Assembly (NCBI GenBank): GCA_022579005.1
Contig: MU401588.1
Location: 41,533-105,532, forward strand
Origin: Poronia punctata
Taxonomy: Eukaryota > Ascomycota > Sordariomycetes > Xylariales > Xylariaceae
DNA: 64,000 nucleotides
Direction of reading: 5' to 3'
Shown here: one piece after another, positions 57,701 to 64,000 of the stretch
Numbering within the stretch: position 1 is the first letter of the stretch
How the letters are laid out: each line of letters opens with the position of its first letter
The notes under the pieces: model-generated
Databases searched by the model: none
Told to the model about the DNA's origin: nothing
Seen by the model: the letters and a program-made list of their open reading frames with translations, nothing else
Program-made: the position numbers and the translations under genes

Positions 57701-60700
57701 GCCCTTTTTAGTTTTATAGCTACTTTATAATATAAAGCGTAACTAGTATATATGCTAATTATATTATAATCTTTTTTAGTTAAAAAAGTTGCTGTTTTTG
57801 GCATTTTAAAGCTAAAATAAATTAATATATTATAAAAACTTTTTTTTTTAGTAAAATTAATATAATACTTTATTGTTTTATTATTTAATAAACTTTTTAT
57901 AGCTATTTAAAGCTATTAAAAGTTTTGTTTATTAAAATTGCTTATTATTAGCTTTAGTAGTAGCTTACTTTAGCTACTAAAACTTTGCTTTAGCTATTAT
58001 AGCATTAAAAGCTGCTATATTTACGTAATACTATATTTAACCTTTTTACTTATAAAAATAAATAAGCTAAAAGTAAATTATATATTAAAAAAAAGTTTTA
58101 TTAATTTTATAGTATAAAGTAATAGTTAAACTTAAACTTATATTAGTAGTAAATTACTTTAGCGTACTTTGCTAATATTGCTATAATATAACATTTTTAA
58201 TAGTAAATTTAAGTATATACTTTTTTACTTTTGTAAAAAAGCTATAAAGCTTATAATAAGTTAAATATTATTATACTTTTTTTTAAAGCTTTTTAGCTAG
58301 TAAAACTTTTAAACTTTAGTTATAACTATTATTAATAAAAAGCTTTTTATTTAATAAGCATACTATTAATGCTTTAAATAAAGTATTTATTGTTTTAGTA
58401 TTTTTTTATAAAAAAGTAATTAAAACTATACTAGCTAAAAATTGTAGCAAAGCTTTTAAAGTATTTTATATATTTAGTTTAGTAAACTTAGTTATAGTTA
58501 TTATAAAGGTTTAAAATTGTAAAGCTTTTTATTAATTTAGCTTTACTAATGCAATTTTTTATTTAATAAAACAAATTTTAGCTATATTTTTAAATATTAT
58601 TAATAAAGTAGCTATATTTTAAAGTTAATAATTATTATAAGTATTAGTAGTTAAAAAAGTAAGCTAGTTTAAAACTTTAAATAAGTAAACTATATAAATA
58701 ATGCTAAGCATTTTATATTTTTACTTTTTATGCTATATTAACAAAAGTACTACTATAATATATTTTAAAATAAATAATGTATTAAAAATAGTTAAGTATA
58801 CTTAGCGCAGTTTTTTTTTAATACGCTTAGTACTTTATTTAAATATATTTAAACTATTAATAATAAACGCTATTTTTTAATTATAGTTAACTACTATAGT
58901 ATACTAATAAAGCTTTTTATAATACTTTAAAATAAAATAAGCTAGCATTTATTTATAAATACTAGCTTTTTATTATAAGTTATAAGTAACTTTATTTTAA
59001 GCTTAAGTTTTTATAAAATAAACTTTTTATATAAATTTAATAGCTATAGTAAAATATTTAAAGCAAAAGTTAAAATAATAGCTTTTTATAAAATATTTTA
59101 TAATAACTACTACTTTTTTATTAGTAAGCTACTTTTAGTAGCAAATTTTAAGTACTATATTAATTAAATACTTTAGCTTATATTAGTACTATATTATATT
59201 ACTATTTTTATTATATAGGTTTATAAAGCTATAAAAGCTATTAATATTTAATTTTATAAAGTATAAAATATTAATATTAAAATTAAAAATTTACTTTATT
59301 TATAAAAAAGCAAGTACGCTTTTATATAGCTATATAATATATATTTTAATAAGTAGTTTTTTAAAATTTAAATTTTAAGCTAACTTAGTAAAAGCATTAA
59401 AAATTATTAAGTTAAGCATAAATAATATAGTTAATAAAGTTAACAAAGCTTATTAAAGTATAGCTAATATAAGCACTAGGCTTTTTTATTTTAATATAAC
59501 TTTATATTTAATTACTAACTATATAACTAATAAAATAAATATTAATAAGTTTACTTTAAAAGCTTAATTAAGTATTAAGTTAATTATATTATTTAAAACT
59601 TTAATAAAATTAATTAAAACTATAAAGTAAAAGTATTTATATAACTAATTATTATTTTAATTATAAAAAAAAAAAAAACTAAAATATTTAAAAGCTTTAT
59701 ACGTTTTTAATAGCTAAATATTTACTAAAAGCTTTATTGCTTATATATATTTAAAAGTAAAAGCTTAGCTTATTAAGTTAAATATATAAGCTTTTTACTA
59801 ATAAAGCTTAACTATAATAAAAATTTAATAATTATTGCTAATATATTTTTTTAAAACTAAAAGATTTATATTAATTATATTTTTTTTAAATTATTGCTAT
59901 AATTGTTTTTTTAAATAGCTACTAAAAAACTTAAATAAAAAGTTTTAAAATATGCTTATAGCTTAGCTAAATATATTTTTAATTAAAATGTTAAATTAGT
60001 TTTTTAAAGTTAAATAAATGCTTGCTATAATTTTACTACTTAAAAGCTATTTATAATAATAGTGCTTAACTAGTATGCTAAGCTAAAAGCTAAATGTTTT
60101 TTTTTGCTATATTTTTTAAAAAATAAAATCTAAGCACTTTTTATTAAAAAGCAAGCAGTTAATTTTATTATTACTAATATTTTTATTATTTAAAAATTTT
60201 TATAGTTTTATATAGCTTAGCAATAAGTTAATATGCTTAAAGTAAGCTTGCTAAATACTTATAAGCGCAAATAAAGGTTTTTAAAAATAAATAAAAGCTA
60301 AAAGCTTTTATAAAGCTAGCTTTTTAAGCACTAAAATTTAGTTTGCTATAGCATAAAGGTAATAAATTAAATATATAAAGTAAATAGTAATACTAAATAA
60401 ATTAAAAATAAAAAAGTAAAAATAAAAGTTTTAAAAAAAAAAAAAAAGTATAGGTATAAAAATAAATTAAAAATAGTAAAATAAGTTTATAAGCTATTTT
60501 TTATAAATATAGCATGCTATAAGTAAATAAAATTATAATAAATATTTTTTTTAAGTTTTTTTTATAATAAATTAAAATAAAAAAACTTAATAAATTTTAC
60601 TTTATTAAGTACTTAAAGCTATAAATATAAATTATTATAACGTATTTATAATTTTTAAATATTTGCTTATTAAATTAAATAATTTTTATAAAGCTAGCTT

Positions 60701-63700
60701 ATTAATAGCAACTTAAAGTTATATATTATTTATAATTTATTAAGCTAACGCAAGCTTTTGCTAAAAAAGTAGTAAAAAAAGTATTAAAAGGCTAGCTTTT
60801 TTTTTTTTTACTTTTTTACTTTTTTTTTAAGTTTTTAAATATTTTTTGCTGCTTTTTTTTTAAATTTTTAAATATTTTTTACTACTTTATTATTTTAAAA
60901 TTAACGCTACGCTTTATTATAAATACTTTAAAACTTAAAAAAATAAACAAAAGCAATGCTAATATAAACTGCGTAATTAGCAAAAATTTTAGTACTAATA
61001 TTGCTTATAAAAAATAATTACTAAGCTTAGCTAAAAAAATAAGCAAAGCTTAGCTAGTTATAAAAAAAAATAAAAAAACTATTTTTAGTTTTAAATAATA
61101 AAAAATAAAAGCATTATATTAACTTTTTATTAATTAAATAAGTGCTAATATATAAAAAATACTTAAAGCTTTAAAAATTAAAGTTATTAGCAATATTGCT
61201 TAAAAATATTATATTTACTAGCTAGTTTACTTATTTTTTTATATTGCTAATAGTGCTTTAAAACGTATTATTAAGCTTATAAAAGCTTTAGCAAAAAAAA
61301 AAACTTTAACTTAAAGCTTATTTATATTAAAAATAAAAATAATAAACTATAAAGTAAATATTTTATATATTTATTATAAAACTAATATTAATATAAAGCT
61401 TTTTTAATTTAATAAACAAGTTGCTTAAATATTATTTTTTATATACGTTATAAAAAGCGTTTTATTAAATTAAATATAAATACTTACTTAAATATATAGC
61501 CGTTTTTTAAGTATATTTTTAATTTAAAACTTTAAAATAGTTTTTGTAGCAACTATATGTTTATAGTTTAAAGCGTATTTTATATTTATTATAACGTAGT
61601 TAATTTGCTTTTTAAAATATAGCAACTTATAGCATTTAATTTAACTAAAAGCTTTATATTTATTATAAACTTTAAAATATATAAGCTAATATTTATATTA
61701 TTATTAAAAAAGCTTATATAGTTAATATATAAACAGTTTATTAAATAAAGCTTAAAAAAAAGATTTTAGTAACTATATATAAAATAAGAAAAAAGGGCTA
61801 AGAAATAAAAAAAATATTTAAAAAAACTAGGCATTATATTAATTTATATAAAAAAATAAAATAAAAACATATATTTTAAAATATTAAATAAAAATATTAA
61901 AAAAAACAGTTAAAAGTAGCAAGGCACACTTTTTATTTTAAGCAATATAAAAAATAAAAAAGGTATTATTGCTATATTTTTTAAAAGCAAGTTATTAATT
62001 TTAATATATAAATAAAAAAAATATTTAAAAATAATAAAATTAAAAAAAATTAGTAATAAGTTTAAAAAAAAAAATATAAATAAAAAGCTTTTAAAAGTAA
62101 AAAGCTAGCATAATATTTATATTATAAAGTTACTTTATTATTTTTTTTTAAAGCAGTATAAAACTAAAAAGCTAAAAATAAAAATTTATTAAATAAGTAG
62201 TGCTAGCTAAGCTTTTAAAAAAAAAAACGTATTATAAATAAAAGTATTTAGTTAATCTTACGTTATATTAAACTTATAAATATTATTAATAGTTATTATA
62301 TTAATATTTATTAGTTTAAAAAAGCTATTAATATAATTATAGTTTTTATAAAAATTTAAAACAAAGTTATTGTTTATTATTAAAAGTTTTAAGTTTAGCT
62401 TATTAATAAGCTTATTTTTTTAAAAAACACTTTTAGTAGTTTAAAAGTTTAAGTTAAAGTTTTTTAGTATTTAATATTTTTTATTATTTTTATAAAAAGC
62501 TTAAAGCTATTTTATAAAATAATAGCTATATAGCTATTATTTATTTATTTTAGCAAGCTTATAGTATATATTACTTATAGCTTTAGTAATTTAATATAGC
62601 TTATTTTATTAATATAAAAGCTTTTTATTATTACTTTTATTAATTTTAAAAACAATATTAAATAAAAGTATAAAGTTACTAATATATATTTTAAGCTAAA
62701 TTTTATAAGCATTTTATTAATTTTATTAGTTTATATTATTTTTTTATTTTAAAGTAATAATTTTTTTTATATGTTTAATGTTTTTTATATAATATTTTAG
62801 CTACTTTATTTTTAACGCTACTAAATTAATATAATTAAAAACTAAATCTTATTATAATACTTGCTATATTAGCATAACATTTTTAATTAATAAAATAAAT
62901 AAACATTTATAAATTAATTTATATAAGCTATACTTATAATATTAAATAGTAATGTTATTTATTAAAATAGTAAAGCTTAAATAATTTAGCTAGTTTTTTT
63001 TAGTTTTATTAATTACTTTTATAAGCATTATTTTAATTAAGCAATGCTTATTTTTAATAAAGCCTTATACTTAAAAGTAATAAGCTAGCTTATAAGCTAT
63101 ATAATATTTAAAATGTTTAGCTACTATAATAACTTTTTTTTTAAATTTATTTTTATTATTATACTTAATATATAGTGCACTATTATAATAATATACTATA
63201 TATTTATAAAAAAACTTAAATATTAATTTAAAGTTTACTTGCTAAAAAGCTTTAGCTTTAAAAAAAGCTGTTTATTTATATTATATTTTAATTAAAGCAA
63301 AAATTTTTTTATAAAATAGTATAATTTAAATATTAATAACTTATAAGCATAAAAAGTTAATAAAAACGTTATATTAGTACTATTTTTTAAGCAAGCTATT
63401 TTATAACTTTTAATAGTTAAAATAAAACTTAGTTACTAAGTAAACATTTTTAATAAAGTTAAGCTAATAATAAAGTTATAAAATTTATTAAATTATTAAG
63501 TTAATTTTTTTATAGCTAAAAGTTAAATAAATTTTTTAAATAATTAACTTGCGCTTTTTTAAAAAATTAATATATTGCTTAAAAGTAAAATGCTAAGTTG
63601 CTTATTTTTATAAAATACTATTATATATAAAGTATTAATATATATAATTTTTAAACTTTTTTTATTTACGTTTATTATTATAGTGTTTTAAAATAATACT

Positions 63701-64000
63701 AGTAATAAAAAATTAAATAATTTTTTAACTTTTTTAAGTTTATTAAACTATAAGCTTTAATAGTAGCTTAATAAGCTAAATTAAGTAGTTAAAAGTAAGT
63801 AACTTATAATTAAATTTTAAAGCTTTATTTATGCTTATTTATAAGTTAGCTTAAACTATATTAACGTTTATAAATATAGCGCTAAGCTAAGTATTAATAA
63901 ATTATTTTATATTACTTTTTTATTTATTATTATTATTATTAGTAAGCTTTTAAAGTTACTAAAATAAGCTATTTATAATTATATATTTTTTTTTTAGTAT
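54701..64000. repeat. Extremely AT-rich block, RIP-like, identity unresolved
   Basis: About 9.3 kb running off the window edge, with no frame over 60 codons on either strand. Residual C and G sit mostly in GpC or ApC contexts (AGCT, GCAA, TACTT). It is similar in composition to the decayed Copia interior, so it is probably one or more mutated repeats; no LTR, inverted repeat or motif could be recognised by eye. Centromere-like DNA is an alternative. Confidence 0.65.

Noticed and set aside
59160..59560. Possible reverse transcriptase or other polyprotein remnant on the plus strand
   Set aside because: Frames can be read after ignoring stops, but no motif was convincing enough to name.
54701..64000. 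Centromere or telomere-proximal DNA
   Set aside because: No telomere repeat or centromere-specific sign is visible; extreme AT content alone fits mutated repeats equally well.
1..64000. CRISPR arrays, prokaryotic operons, phage or defence systems
   Set aside because: Spliced genes, intron signals and transposon types show fungal nuclear DNA; the only direct-repeat array is a minisatellite without spacers.

Overview
The window looks like nuclear DNA of a filamentous ascomycete (Pezizomycotina, perhaps a sordariomycete; the rank is inference). Genes carry short GT-AG introns of 54-140 bp, and the set is typical: Skn7, eIF2B-epsilon, GH62, DUF2804, Trm10, Msh2, a Zn2Cys6 factor, a giant DUF3638 protein and a HIRIP3-like protein. 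Two very AT-rich blocks (about 15.8-21.0 kb and 54.2-64.0 kb) carry transition-only decay like that of repeat-induced point mutation (RIP). Layout: 1-3.3 kb no supported gene; 3.3-5.6 kb SKN7 (+); 5.6-11.4 kb gene desert; 11.4-13.8 kb eIF2B-epsilon (+), whose first intron appears to use a GC donor; 14.8-23.9 kb a nested transposon; 24.7-25.7 kb GH62 arabinofuranosidase (+); 26.8-28.1 kb DUF2804 (+); 28.4-29.9 kb TRM10 (-); 30.7-33.6 kb MSH2 (+); 34.2-36.5 kb Zn2Cys6 regulator (-); 37.9-38.9 kb stand-alone thioesterase (-); 40.1-49.8 kb DUF3638/DUF6606 protein of about 3153 aa (-); 51.0-52.5 kb HIRIP3-like chaperone (+); 53.4-54.7 kb a 29-bp minisatellite; then AT-rich DNA to the end. The nested transposon resolves to base level. 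A Mutator-like element (MULE) with terminal inverted repeats of about 170 bp was hit inside its transposase reading frame by a minus-strand Ty1/Copia retrotransposon with two 223-bp LTRs and a 5-bp target duplication AAAGC. Removing the Copia and one AAAGC gives a single MULE reading frame of exactly 842 codons, broken only by in-frame stops at expected Trp/Gln/Arg-type codons. The Copia retains recognisable RNase H and reverse-transcriptase motifs, the latter reading YVNN where YVDD is expected. The minisatellite grades from intact GC-containing units into AT-only derivatives towards the AT-rich block, showing the mutational process unit by unit. In the AT blocks TpC/GpA is almost absent while GpC survives, an unusual signature that merits counting genome-wide. 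The genes are mostly housekeeping (translation initiation, tRNA methylation, mismatch repair, stress signalling, chromatin) and do not form a pathway cluster; the accessory-looking ones are GH62, the Zn2Cys6 factor and the lone thioesterase. I did not find a convincing new defence or biosynthetic system. The most unusual signals are the nested transposon, the mutation signature, the graded minisatellite and a recurrent intergenic octamer TACGAGTA.
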